Numbered from the stretch's first letter, positions 36,076 through 49,434 are shown. The stretch is 64,000 nt of DNA from Vanilla planifolia (GCA_023846275.1 CM043877.1:17900607-17964606); one strand, 5' to 3'. The notes: a model not told the origin generated them from the sequence alone. Made by a program: numbers and translations.

Positions 36076-36660
36076 GAAGAATTAAGATTATTTAGTTTAC
36101 CTTTGCTAAATTCTTTCAAAGATTTCAGATCTCAAATTCGAGCAATCACAAGCAAAAACGGTGCCTTCAAGCTCAAAAGGAAAACTGCAACAAGGCGCTT
36201 GAAATTAGAGGTTCATGATTCAATTTTTCTCATTTCTATCCTTCTAATTTTTCAATTGTGTGTGCCTCCCTTTTCTCCTATTTCTCCTAAGTTCTTTTTT
36301 TTTACCAATCGTTGTACTTTTCGTTTTGGGGTAAGGGCATCCCGGCAGTAGTGCTAAAGCCCCGGGTTTGAGTTGAGCCCGGAGAAAAACTCAAGTAGGT
36401 TTGTGATTAGCCGTAGTAAAAATCCCAAGTAGGTTTGAGGTGAACCGTACGAAAAACCTCACTTGTAATAGGTGCATTTAGTGGATTTTTCCCAACACCG
36501 GTTGGGGGTGGACGTAGACTCGGTTTTGAGTCGAACCACCTAAAAACCTTTGTATTCAAATTTCTTTATTCGTGCTTAAAACTTTTAAGTTTTAATTTCG
36601 AAAGTTATAAAAATTTTTAAATACACAATTCACCCCCCCTCTTGTGAGATTTCCTTAGCA

Positions 36661-39061
36661 CGAAACACTTCAATTAGGTAGATAAGTTAGATAGTAAGAG
36701 CAACACTTAATGATTTGTTATCATTAAAACTTCATTGATTCCTTGGAGTCGCCTTTCGAAACTATAGTTTTTTTATTATACATGCTTGCACATCCTTTAG
36801 TTACTATCTAGATTCCTTCGAGTTGTGATTCAAACATAACCAAATTGTGAATCATATTTATCTCTGCCATTAACATCATCCTCATCATCATGTATGTATG
36901 CACATTCTTAGGTTATAATTGAAGCTTCATTCGATTGTGATCTAATAATAGTTAAATTGCTATTTAGACCTACCTTTATCATTGACTCGTTGTCACCATC
37001 TTCTAGCTTAAATCTCACTATAAGAGTTTTTACTACCCCTTCACAAAGATTGTTGGTATCATAGCTTAAGTTCATTCTCTATCTATTGTTGGCATCAAAG
37101 CCTCGTTAATTTGTTTTTCTATAAATTTTGGTATTATAGCTTAGGCTCATTCTTTATAAAAAATACCTATGTTATGCCCAACAATATAAATAGAAGAGTG
37201 ACCATGACAAATTCAATAGATAAATTGATAGCTAAAGTAAGTAAAGTAATGTAAATGCAATAAGCAAAATATAACTTGGATCCAAAGAACTACAACAATT
37301 GCATAGCATCTAAGAAATTATCATAAGTAATTATATCTATATATTACTACAAAAATATCATAATATCTTATAGATGTATATGTACACCATTATCTTCTAA
37401 GCCAACATGTACTAATGCTTATTTTTCATCTTAATTTCAAGCATATTCCTTATTATAATATTTTATATTTATTCATAATATTATAATCAATTTCAAATTA
37501 TTGGATCTTATTTTCACCTCTTCTCAACTATAATCCATCAAATCAATTATTGGATCACACAATAAAGAGTGGTTACCAACTCACACAATAAGCATATTTA
37601 ATCATGAGGTTAGATTTGTACTAGATACCATTAGATTACACAGCTTGTAGTGGCCACCTAATCATATAACAAGTGACATTAACAAATAAGGCCAAAGAAA
37701 AAAATTATTTATTATCAATTCATACATATATCTCATAAAACATTTTCTACCCAAAATGCCAAAATTCTTTTATATTTTTTCTTCTAAATTACTTTATCAC
37801 ATCACATGAAAATTTATAAGGTTTATACGACCTTCTTTCATTTCTATATTTTTTTGACATCTCTTCTATATTTTAATTGTTCTCACATCGTGCTAGTGTA
37901 TACATATTCATATATGGATTATCATTGACATAATAAGCCATCACATAATTCATATGCTTACATTATTTTTAAATTTCATGTCATGTAACCCATGTATTAA
38001 TATACATGTAAATATTTAATTTGTATGTGCAAGTCAATGATACCATACTATTTGCTCTAATTCATGCAATACATGAGTATAAAATAATAACTAATTACAT
38101 CACAGTTATATTAGTTTGTATGTCTAGATCCTTGATGATGACTCTCTTAATGATTTTCCTTTGCCCTTCTCTTCTTACAAAATATAAACGATGCACACAA
38201 AACACAATATACTCATTTTAAATAACTTATATTAGATTGCTTGTCTTGTTAGCACAATAATTTTTTTAAATACTATGATTTGTCAGACGATAAAGAAGCT
38301 AATGTAGTAAAAAATATCACACATGAAAACCCTTAGGATCATATCTTATTGTGTCTCTTCATGCATGCAAAACCAATAACTTCTTAAAACACTAATCTAA
38401 GGATCTTGTTGTAGCAAACACTTCTCCTTTATCTTTCCTTTGTTGTTTCTAATCACAACCCTAAGGAAAAATAGTTTTTGAATTGAAGGAAACTTCTATA
38501 AAACTCAAGGAATATGCTAATAAGTCATACCACACCCCTAGATTTCCTTCAAAATTTTCAAAAGAGTTGCTATTGCTTACTCCAAAGCAATGTTTAATCT
38601 TTCCTCCTCTAATTGAGTTGGACAACAACAAAATACTTCTAACTCACTAATTCTAAGATTTTTTAATCCCATATACAAGTTTTAATACTCCAATGTTGTT
38701 ATTCTAACTACACCAAGTATTTTTTATTTCTTCTATTGGTTTAGCACCATGGTTCTTGCTTACATTTATTAAGACCAACATGACAACTTCTAAGATAAGA
38801 ATAATGCCAAATAACTACTATACAAATTAGTTCCATAAATTTGTACCATAAAATTACCAAACTTTACTCTCTTATCCTTGTCAAACTTTTTTCCCGAGGA
38901 TCTTTCAATTGCCTATTTAGTTTTTCCCTTACCTTCAACTCTCTTTTTCCCTTAACAATAAGATTTCTTTCTCTCTTTCCCTATCTATAGTAGTTTCAAA
39001 ATACTTTTACTCTTCAAGTTTCTAATTGAGCTCTAATTATGACACCCAAGACTAAAGAGGG
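36661..39061. other. AT-rich repeat region
   Basis: No gene. Three diverged copies of a TGGTATCATAGCTTAAGTTCATTCT-like segment lie at about 37050-37160, each like a tRNA-Met primer site. They are followed near 37205 by a short frame, ATGACAAATTCAATAGAT, so this may be the start of a decayed LTR element. The rest (37400-39000) is not assignable. Confidence 0.4.
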
Positions 39062-39605
39062 TGAGGAGTAAGTGTAAATGATGTCCCAAGTGAGGAATCA
39101 TAAAAGGAAAAAGTGGCTCCGAGCATGCTTATAGGTGAAGGGATACAAAAATAAATTATCACATATTGGCTATTAAGGGAGTGAGATGATATGGTTTTAA
39201 GACATTAAGATTCCCTTTAAAGGCAACACCCACTTGAGTCAATAAGAGAAAGAGGATAATACTTTAATATAATGAGACAAAAATACCACATTTTATGTCA
39301 TACCTGAACCTTAATAGTTTGAATTAGTTTGAGGATAAACAAAGTGAAAGCTATTGGGCTTGTGAGACCAAGGGTTGAAAGAGAAAGGAGTAAATAAGTG
39401 ATGTCTCAAGTGGGGAATCACTAAAATAAAGAGTAGCTCTTAATAGGCTTATAGGTGGAGAGATAAAAAGATGAATTATCCCACATTAATTATTAAGAGA
39501 ATGATTTTAGTATTTATATAAGATATTGAAACATCTTTCATGAGAAAAACCAACTTGGGTTGGTACAAGAAGACCCAAGGGAATAATACTTTAATATAAT
39601 ATGAC
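39062..39605 (+). repeat. Two direct repeats of about 224 bp, offset 320 bp
   Basis: Copy A (39062-39285) and copy B (39382-39605) share GATGTC-CAAGTG-GGAATCA, GCTTATAGGTG, ATTATC-CACATT, ACTTG-GT, and GATAATACTTTAATATAAT (or GAATAATACTTTAATATAAT). Probably LTR or TRIM remnants. Confidence 0.65.
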
Positions 39606-41652
39606 GTGGTCACATTTTCTTTCTCTCAAATCTTCTTCAAAACACATTTGTGAGACCTTCTCCAAAAAAAATTGCATGCTTTTTTAGATATAGAATACAA
39701 AACAAGGAGACTTTCTAAATATCTAAAAGTGATTTGATAATTTAAAAAAACCTATTCTAAATATTTGGAGTCTTCTTTATAAGCACAAGATCTCAAAAAA
39801 TTTCCTAAAACACATCTAAAAACTCACTTAATAACTTTGTCAAAATTTGAATTTTTTGCTACACTAGTTGTTATGAGCAACTCATGTGGTAGACATGTGC
39901 ACATAACCAATCAATAAGGGTTGACACCTTGCATATCACACATGCAAGATGCACAACATAGTGCTACATGTAGGACAACATATGTAACATATGTTATCCT
40001 TAGAACTTTGAATGTAAATGCAACATTCATTACATATCATATGTCAAAGTCCAAGTATACTACATGGAGCCTAAACAAATTGTATGTGATTACCACATAC
40101 CATATATTAAGTTTAATTTTTTCAAGATTTAATGTGATGCATTTGAAAACACTTATATAACTTTTTAAAAAGACTTTATATGTGATGCATTAAAATTATT
40201 TAGAAACAAATTTGAGAATGTAAGGTGGCAAGGACATATGGATAACTTGATAATAAAATCAATCTCAATTCTTAAATTCATTTTGACTTAAACGCAATGT
40301 CTATAAAACTTCAGGCATGATGTGTGTGATAAAAATGTGTGTGAAATCTCTAGATAATTAAGGCAAATATCAAACTAATCTTTCACATAAGTCTTAAAAG
40401 AATTAGAAATCCCTTTTCAAAGTCTTGAACTCGTTTGCACTAATAGAGTTACTCCTTCGTCCTTCTTGTCCTTAAAGTTTTGTGAAAAGCAGACAACTTT
40501 AGCACTTCTTAAGACTTTCTATGCTAGGTGTTAAAGTGCCCTTATCTTAGATATAACCTATATAATTTTAAGCAGACATATTAGATTACCACAATAAGCA
40601 CTTAAAAAATTTGTTATCATGAAAATCAAATATGCTTTTGTGCTCATGATTCAACAATATATATAGTTGTACATGATTCCTTAAGAAAGGAAAGTGCAAT
40701 TCATTAGAACCCCTATTGTAATTCAAAGTGAATTGCTTAAGGGATTTGTGACTTAGCAAAATAAGAAGCAAGTACTAGATTATGAAAATGTGTCTTATCT
40801 ATTTTGATAGTACTAATTGTCACATAACACACTAGATTTGTCAGAAAAATTCAATACAGCCCAGGATGCATGAGATTCCATTTTGCCACTAGCCAAGGAT
40901 TTGATTGCAGACAAGTACTTTATGGTGGGTTCACGAAGCATTTTCTTATTTAATTTTTTGATTTATTAGTGAGCTGTAATGGGTCATGTTTGAGACTCAA
41001 AACTTATTTGTCATTTTAGTTTTTTTCTACATTTTCTTAGGTATATTTTAGTTCTTTTATTTTTAATTTTGGGACTCTGTAATTTAAGTATTTCTACTAT
41101 TGAAAAAATCGAGAATATCTTTTGAATTGACATCATATTTTTCAAAAATTATGATTCCTTTTTTAGCATACGTGCACGACCTAATCACAATCTAGAGATT
41201 TTGTAGTTGTGGTTTGACATATGAAGTGAGATTTGGATCTTCCATCAATTAGTATCTAAGACAATTCATGATGTTTAAACCATCATGAAAATCAACTATT
41301 ATCACTAATTAAAAGCTTCACTTAGTTTCACCATATTTAGATGCTTCTTGCTACTTTGCTTTACTCAATTCTACACTTTGATTTTGAAATTTTTATGCAT
41401 TTGTTATCTTTACTCCTTCCAATTTCAATCACTTAATCACAATCAAGCATCTTGAAAATTGACCAATATTGGCTATCACTTGGCTACTACAAATATCCAT
41501 GTACATCTACTACTATTTTCAATGAAATAGTTGACCACCTGTGCGATGCATAGTTTGGCTGCATGCACAAAGTGCCATCAATTGCATTGTTCTCTTGAGC
41601 TATGCATGTGCACCTTTCCTCAATTATGCACAACAACTAAGTTATGGTGATC
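39606..41652. other. AT-rich region without recognised genes
   Basis: Short open frames only, no domain. A more balanced segment at 40850-40950 and 41520-41600 has no identifiable content. Confidence 0.4.
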
Positions 41653-43906
41653 TGAACATTGACTTTCTTAGATTTGGTGACATGTAAGCTAATTCTTATT
41701 CTTTTTCCTTTGATTTAGCAAAAAATTTGATACTTAACTTGAAAACCATTTGAAATCCCATCAAAATTTTATAAACTAAACTAATTTGAAATTTGAAATA
41801 ATGAAACAAAAGAAAAAAATATATTAATATATAATATAAGAATATAAAATATATACACATAAATATATACATAGAATAAAAGCTCTCATTTGACTTGTTC
41901 AAATTTTTTAAAAAATGGAAATAGAAACATCTTTTTGTTGAAGATTAGTAGAAGAAAATCTTTAAATAATCTACAACATTATATCAAATACCAAGTTTGA
42001 CAACTATTTCATAATACCAACAAGTCCATGTTATTGAGTATATATGGTAAATATCAATCTATAATAAAATAAGTATAAAATAGGCTATCATAGGAACTAA
42101 AAACTAATAATAAAAGACTATATCTTTAAAGTTAGGTACTCACCATGCTATCAAACATTTCGCCTTGACATTCTTATGTTGGGGCTTGTCATGACATAAA
42201 AGTGTTAGGCCATAAAAAGGTGGAACCAACTATCACTTGCTTAATAGCAAAAACATATATATATGTAAAGCATTACAACTTTTGTCATACTACATGTCTG
42301 GGTAATTCAAATATATAAAAAAATGAATTATTAATATAGAAGAATTATAACTTCAATGTACAAGCTTTTATTCCTTTTATAATTTATCACTTTTAAGAAC
42401 TTGCTAAGTGCAAAGCATTTTTCATCACATATTAGGCTTATTTTGGAACACATATTTCAAGTAAGTAGCCTTAATGAATGGCTTCTTTTGGCTTCTTTTG
42501 GCTTCTTTAGATCATTTTTGAAACCATCATTCTAGACTTTTAATTGTCACTTTAGACAACCATTCATCCTTTTACATTTTGAATCTTATCTTTTTTTTTA
42601 CCAACCCTTGATTATAATCTTCTTGTCTTTTCTATTCCCTTTTCATATTATTATCCTTTTAATTGCCTTTTTATGACTCTTATCATACTTTACATGGTTA
42701 ACATAGCCGATAAAAATATTAGAACTAATGATATAATGCTCTAATACATACAAAAATCTTATGCTAAATCAAGTATGACAACATGGCAATGCAAACAATG
42801 ATAGCCAGCATCCTAAATTAATAATTTTATATCATCTCCTAAGGCTTTACACATCAAGCAATAAACATCAAACATATACACATAAATATAAGCTTTTCTA
42901 CTTTGTTTTGCATGTAATGGTTGGCCATGAATCAAATTTCCAAATTATAAATCAAATTTCCAATTTGTGTCATTTCATATGGATGCATATTCACCTTATT
43001 TCCCTTTAAATCTAATGGTTTTATCATTGATTGGCTCTCCTTCAAGTTAGTTTCCCTTAATGTTCTTTTTTTAGATTTTAAAAAATTAAAAGTTTTTATA
43101 TTTTGTTATATTGTTCAATCCTTCACTTCAAACTATATGATTCATAGTATTTCTCATCATTCAATCTCTTAAAAGGTATCATACTTATAAAATTTCTTAT
43201 GCTTATAGTATAAGCTATATACTCTCTCACTTAAAGGCATAATATAAATATTATGCTTCTAATGATATTATATGATCCGTTTCAGTTATTCATTGTAGTT
43301 ATTCTCATAATATCATAAAGTATAATGTTCATGATCATATTATAAGATATTCTTGGTTAAGTATATCTTTTTTTCTCACTTTATCATATTATATAAGTTT
43401 TTATTATCATATTATATGATCTATATACTCTCTCACTTATCTTATCAAACTTATCCAACTCATATGACATTGGATTCTTTGATAAGAAGTTATACTTATA
43501 CGATTTCATAATCATATCATATGATCTGTTTTATATTTATTAATCTCAGATATTCTTATTATATCATATTACATAATGTCAAAATTTGTATTGCATTATG
43601 TTCCCAATTATATATATTGTTTCTTCCTATTAGATCAGACATATGATTTACCACTATTGTACTGTATGAATTTTTTAAAAAATTTAAAATATTCTTGGAA
43701 AATTTTTAAAAACATTCACAAAATTCACAAAAACATAAATAATTTGGAATCATAACCATTTCTACAAATTTGAGATACACCAAAATTTTCTTTCTTAAAA
43801 TCATCAATTAATCTTGAGATTAATATTTTTGTCTTTTAAACAACTGATAATTTAAAATTCTTAAATAATAATTAAAATATTTATTCCCCATTTTTGGGAT
43901 GTTAAA
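41653..43906 (-). repeat. Left LTR-like copy (3' LTR of the gypsy-like element)
   Basis: It aligns in order with 47009-49434: CTTAGATTTGGTG, TTGAAATCCC, AATTTTATAAACTA, AGAAGAAAATCTTTAAA, ATATCTTTAAAGTTAGGT, CTTGTCATGACATAAAAGTG, AACAA-GATA---CAGC, ACATAAATAT-AGCTTTTCTA, and a TTATTCCCCATTTTTGGGAT end. Confidence 0.7.
42480..42509 (+). repeat. Three tandem copies of GGCTTCTTTT
   Basis: A perfect small tandem repeat in the left LTR copy. The right copy has a single GGCTCTTTTG here. Confidence 0.9.
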
Positions 43907-44559
43907 TTATCTTACCTTGTTATGTATCTTTAAATTTAAATCAATTAAAATATTTTTGTATTTTTATTGTCACTACTTTCTTCCTTTGATAATTGTCTTA
44001 TTCTTTCTTTTATCATTACTTCTTGTTAACTCTCATCTGTATTATTTATTAATAAAAAAAACTTTATCTTCTCCTTATTAATGTCTTAAATTTATAAACT
44101 AGCCATTGATATTACTATTTTTTATCCAAATTAATTTTAAGATTTATTATAAATTCATAAAAATGTCAATCAATTTTGATTTCTCTAATTAGTGTGTAGT
44201 TAGGCATTTTTTAATTATCTTTTAGTGTTCTCACCAATTCCATTCAATTTTTTCAAAATATCCTCAATTGAGAGTACTTATAGATTTAATTCTTTCAAAA
44301 GAACTAGAAAACTTCCAAAAAACAACATGCATCAAATATTATTTTTATCAATAAAATTAATTATTCATAATGTACTTGAATTGGTAGTTACAAATGATGT
44401 AGTTTTCTTGTTCGAACATTGGATTCCCTCAAATTATTTTAAAATCCTAAGGCAATTTTTAGCATATTGCCTATTCAATCCATAAACAATACATTACAAA
44501 GTCTTTTTTATATTAGTTTCTTTAAGAATGTGCAATCTACATTTCTTAATTTCACCAAT

Positions 44560-45350
44560 AACTAAGTTTTCTATCATAATTGGACAATTGCTTGCATAAT
44601 TTCCAATTTTATTGTAGGAAAAACATTTCACTACTTTTCTACATCATTCTTCTTGATGGAAGTTCCAATATACTTGGAAAAATATTTCCCATTCCAATTA
44701 TAATAGATAGTGACCCTAGGTTAGCTTTTGTGAGCTTTCTTGATTCTTGCTTGTCATATAACATAATTATTCCTTTCCTTTTTCCCCTATTTTGATGATT
44801 CTAATTATAAATTAATTTTACTTTTTATTTTGTGTAGCTTCCACCATATAAGGAACTAAATAACATTTTTATTGGCACCTTTAGACCTTTCCAAAGCAAT
44901 AATAGTTTTTTTATCTAATATAATTTGCTCTTACTCAAACATAATTAATTTAAATTTTGGCTATTAAAATTCAATAGGTATTATCCAACTCTAATAACAC
45001 CTTGAAAGATTGTTTTGTCCTATGTCTTTTATTATTGTTAAAACATACCATGTTATAAAAGTTTGACAAAATTCTTTTCAAGATATGTTTGAATCTAGTG
45101 TGTCCTTTGAACATAATTTTTGTTGTTTTTACCACCATTGAATTATATCACCATCTAAGATTAAGTTCATTATCATTCATTTCTTATGCTCCTAGAAAGT
45201 AATATCATCATAAGGCATTTCTACTCTATCAAAGCAATCTTTTGCTTGAAAAGTATCAAATCCTAGAAATTATTTCAACAATTGATTGGTTTGGTACCAT
45301 TCCATTTTCTTTTTGCTTCTTGAATATTTTATTTTATTTTTTTGAGTTTT
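44560..45350 (-). pseudogene. Decayed Ty3/gypsy gag with zinc knuckle
   Basis: Minus-strand reading through stops gives FDTFQAKDCFDRVEMPYDDI, LDGDIIQWW, KEFCQTFITWYV, a WKGLKVPIKMLF segment, and VKCFSYNKIGNYASNCP. This order (E-D----W, L-G-A--WW, W--F---F---Y, F--GL---I, CCHC) matches retrotransposon gag of the Ty3 type. The knuckle has lost its second Cys and its His. Confidence 0.5.
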
Positions 45351-45691
45351 TATCTCTGCTATCATCCTCTAATTGTATTTCTTCTCTTCTCTAAGAGATT
45401 CTTCTTGCATTATACTATTGTAGAGCATGCTACTTCTTATATTATTTATGCTTTCCAAAGTCAAATTTGACTACAATATCATTAAGACCTTTATTTTATA
45501 ATTTCTTTCAAATTAGATATGTTAAATCAAATCATATCATTGTCGTTAATGTAGTAAATATTCCATCATAACACAAAAAACCAATTTACATTCCTTTGAA
45601 TTATTGTAAGGCCTTTTTAATTCATACATTGTTCTTTACTAATTCCAAACACCATCCTCCAAATTCATAAATCTATCATTACTTCTACTTT

Positions 45692-45751
45692 CTTGTTCTT
45701 CTTCTTTTTTTTCTCTCTCTATCTCTCTTTTTCTCTCTCTCTCTCTCTTTA
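45692..45751. repeat. CT-rich microsatellite
   Basis: A run of TCTCTC interrupted by TTTT and ATCTCT. Confidence 0.85.
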
Positions 45752-45779
45752 ATAGTAACTATTCTATATGACACTTATC

Positions 45780-46670
45780 TTTATACTATACTTTTCATTT
45801 AATTCACTTTTTTTAAAGTAATCATACTATTATGATCCTGCTTTTTGTATTGCATGATTCATCCAAAATTTCTCCTAGTATGAAAATTATCCAATCTCTC
45901 TTTTATTTTATTATACTATACTAAAACATGATATCCAAGGCTTGATTTCTATATTTTCTCTCTATGAAATTTATCATACTAGATAATCCCTTTGGTACTC
46001 TCATATTATCATAGTGTATGATATTTAATATCATGCTTTTTGATGTTCTCAGTATCTTCCTTCTTACTAGATTATATTATACAATGGCTTGTTGTTATAT
46101 GATCAATGTTCATAGTGAGCTTTTTTACATTCCTAATTTCTAGATCATACTATTTGATGGTTTAATATTGTATTTTATTTTGTTCTCTGTTTTAATTCAA
46201 TGGCATTTTTTTATGCATATCCTACTTCATGATTTGTGTTGTTATACTATATGATGTGCTAATTACCACCTTTTTTCAAATCATATTGTATGATGTTTAT
46301 TATTGTACTATATGATATTCTCAACTCTAGTTTAAAGATCATTTCTTATGCATATCATGTTGTATTATCTATGTTATCACACTGTATAATATCCATCTTT
46401 GTTACTATAAGATATGTGTTACCATATTATGTAGTACTCTCTATTTTAGTTCAAAGTCTCTTCTTATGCATATCATAAAATATAAATCCTAATTTCTATA
46501 CTATAAAATGTTCTTTATTCAATTTCATGGTCACTTTTTTATGTATATCATATTATAAGATTCATGTTATAGTATTATTTGATGTTCTCTATTCTAGTTT
46601 GACATTTCCTTATGCATATCATATTGTATGATTCATGTTATCATACTATATGATTGAGCTATTTATAGTT
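45780..46670. repeat. Tandem array of palindromic ATCATA-n-TATGAT units
   Basis: Repeated units begin TTATGCATATCAT and carry pairs of palindromes such as ATCATATTGTATGAT (46280-46294 and 46618-46632) and ATCATACTATATGAT (46640-46654). They are separated by TTCTCTATTCTAGTTT-like linkers. Unit spacing varies at about 70-115 bp. The array lies between the right LTR and gag. Confidence 0.7.
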
Positions 46671-46789
46671 CTATAGGTTTTGAATTTTTTTTATATTCAA
46701 CTAGTTTTCTTGTTATGCATAATGCATGTAGAACAAGCATCACATATTATCAAATAAAAATATGACATATGTATTTTTCCTTTTTAGAA

Positions 46790-47045
46790 TGTCTACCTAT
46801 GCTTATCACCTAAGTTGTTCAATTCTTATTAAATTACACATCCTAGTTTGTGGACATGTTTAGAATGTCTTTCTAGGCTTCTCCAAACTAGTTTTGTGTC
46901 ATGAATTCTATTCTTTCTAAGTTTGATATCCTAGGATACTAACATGTCTTGAATATCTTCTAAGGACCTTACAACCTATTTTTACTCAAGTTCTATTACT
47001 TCTAGGTTTGACATCCTGCATTAGCCTTTTCTAGATTTGGTGTCA
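46790..47045. repeat. Three degenerate units next to the right LTR
   Basis: Successive segments read ACACATCCTAGTTTGTGGAC, then GATATCCTAGGATACTAACA and GACATCCTGCATTAGCC. Each is preceded by a TTCTATTCTTTCTAAGTTT- or TTCTATTACTTCTAGGTTT-like stretch. Confidence 0.5.
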
Positions 47046-48656
47046 CATCATCTAAATCTATATCCTTTTTCTTTGGTTTAGAAAAACATTTGTATACTAA
47101 ACTTGAAGTTGATTTGAAATCCCCTTAAAATTTTATAAACTATTTCAAAGCCTTTAAAAGAAGTAAATAGAAGTATCTATCTTTAAAAATCTATAGAAGA
47201 AAATCTTTAAACCATTTACAACACTACATTGAATACCAAGTCCTTACAACCATTTTGAAATGTCAATCATTGCATGCTATCACAGTACATAAGTTAACTA
47301 TCAATCCATACTAAAATAATCTTTTGAAATAATTACTCAACTCATAATAAAAGGTCATATCTTTAAAGTTAGGTGCTCATCACACTATCACATATTTCTC
47401 CCAAGTATTTTCATGTTAGGGCTCATCATAACCTGAAAGTGTTAAGCCAAAAATAGGCTGAGCCAATCACCACTTGCTCAGTAAAAAAACATGTATGTAC
47501 ATAACGAATTATGTTTTTAGTTATACTACTAGAATAATTTCAAATATATAAAATAATATTTTATGTGAATAAATAATGTAAAAGAATGCAAAGTTTCATG
47601 CACAAGTTTTTATACATTTTTATCTTTGCATCTCTTTTAAGAATTGGCTTAGGATGGGAACTTTTTTAAAATAAATTAAGCTTATTTTGCAACACTTATT
47701 TTGAGTAAAAAGCTTTAATGAATGGCTCTTTTGACTAACTTTTAATACTATCATTGCAAAAATAATCACCACTTAGAAAAATCATTCAACGTTTCACATT
47801 TGAATCTTGTTTTTCTTTTTATCAGCCCTTGATTATAATCTTCTTATCTTCCCTTTTCTCTTTTTACATTCTTATTATTTCATTTTTTTTGTGACTATTA
47901 TCACAATTTACATGGTTAATGTTACATATAATAATATTACAAGTAATGATATCATGCTCTTTTACCTAAATAAATCACATGTCAAATCAAGCATAGTAAC
48001 CTGCCATTACAAATAATGATAACAAGCGTCCTTGAATTAGTAATTTTATATCAATGCTTAAGAGATTACATATCATGAAATAAACATCAAACTTATACAC
48101 ATAAATATGAGCTTTTCTATCTTATTTCCTTCTATAATGGTCAAGGCATGAATTAGATTTTCAAATTATGCAATTTCTCTTTAACTTCTCAATTACTATA
48201 ATACCCATAGCTTTAATCTTCACAAATTCTTTTGATTCCCTTCTCGACCTTTCTTGGCTCCTCCCAAATTTCCTTCTGTAGTTTCTCACTCTCTTCTCTT
48301 CTCACTAATGCTCTCAGCCACTAAACCTACAAAATTTATCCATAGATTTTTCTAAGTCTTCACTTGTTTTCGGTGACTCTTAGCATTCTCAGCATCCCAT
48401 CTTCTTCTAATGATCATGTGCTTTCATATGAATGCTTCCTCACCTCTTTTCCTTCTCAGATATTGTAATTATATTGTTGATTAGCTCTTCCTTATTTCAA
48501 ATTTTTGCATTGTTTATCATTACTATTTAAGAAAATTAAAATTATTTATATCCAATTCTATTATATAATTCTTCTCTTTGAGTTGTACTATCCATGATTT
48601 TCTTCACTATTTAGTCCCTTGCATTTTCTCATACTTGTATGATTTCCTTATTCATA

Positions 48657-48741
<85 letters not shown>

Positions 48742-49434
48742 TTTCACATGAAGGCATCATACTTATGTGATATTTCAACCATATACAATATATTTTAGTT
48801 TATTTATCTTAAGTATTCTAATTCTATCATGTTGTGTAATGTCTACGATCATACTATATGATGTTCTTTGTTAAGTACATCTTATTTCCTCTCATGCCAT
48901 TGTATTATAGAACTTTCTGCTTTTATACTATACAATTCATATATTTTCTTGCTTATCTTCTCCTACTTGTCCTACTCATTATGGCACTAGATTGTTTGAT
49001 AAGAAATCAAACATATACAATGTTCTTAATCATACTATATAATGTATTTCACATTTTATTAATTCATGTATTATCATCTCATTATACTACACAATGTTTA
49101 TGATCATATTATATAATTTTTATGATTATCTATAAATATATTGTTCATTCTCACTCGATCAGACTACACAATTTGCTATTATTATATTTTATGATCTTTT
49201 TCAAAATTTCAAATATTATTAACAAAATTCTAAAATAATTTATGATACAAATAAATATAAAAAAATTAAAAAATAATATTATATTGACAAATTATGGATG
49301 CTTCAAATCCCTCATCCTTAACATCATTGATTAACCTAAAGATCATTATTTTTCTTTTAATTTAAAAATTCAGTAATTTAAAATTTTCAAATATTTATTA
49401 AAATATTTTCCCAACTTTTGGAAAGTTATATGCA
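47009..49434 (-). repeat. Right LTR-like copy (5' LTR of the gypsy-like element)
   Basis: Collinear with the left copy (same blocks, including ATATCTTTAAAGTTAGGTGC and ACATAAATATGAGCTTTTCTA). It contains an expanded TA microsatellite at 48664-48738. Confidence 0.7.
48664..48738. repeat. TA microsatellite (about 37 repeats) in the right LTR
   Basis: An uninterrupted TA run. The corresponding place in the left LTR (about 43190-43230) has only a short TATA. Confidence 0.95.

Larger units (their letters stand above)
35450..36660 (+). mobile_element. Solo LTR, copia-type, GC-rich
   Basis: A GC-rich block about 1.2 kb long, abruptly bounded by AT-rich DNA. It starts near TGTAGCACTGGGCGGG. It has a good TATA box (CTCTATAAATAGGG, 36062-36075) followed by a transcribed-leader-like segment. 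It also has CAAGTAGGTTTGTGATTAGCC-like U5 sequence repeated twice (36393 and 36429), and a C-rich terminus (CACAATTCACCCCCCCTCTT, 36634-36653). That terminus is typical of the 3' end of many plant copia LTRs. No internal region or second LTR follows, so it is solo. I could not match a target duplication, so the borders are approximate. Confidence 0.65.
41653..49434 (-). mobile_element. Large gag-only Ty3/gypsy-like LTR retrotransposon (Del/Tekay-like), decayed
   Basis: Two long direct repeats (41653-43906 and 47009-49434) flank 3.1 kb. On the minus strand the left LTR starts TTTAACATCCCAAAAATGGG, close to the TGTAACATCCC start of plant Del/Tekay LTRs. The right LTR ends GCAGGATGTCA, followed by a degenerate tRNA-Met-type primer site (AGTAATAGAACTTGAG). 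The only coding remnant between them is a Ty3-type gag on the same strand (about 45350-44560); I found no protease, polymerase or integrase. No target duplication was found, so the two LTRs might belong to different insertions. Confidence 0.5.
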
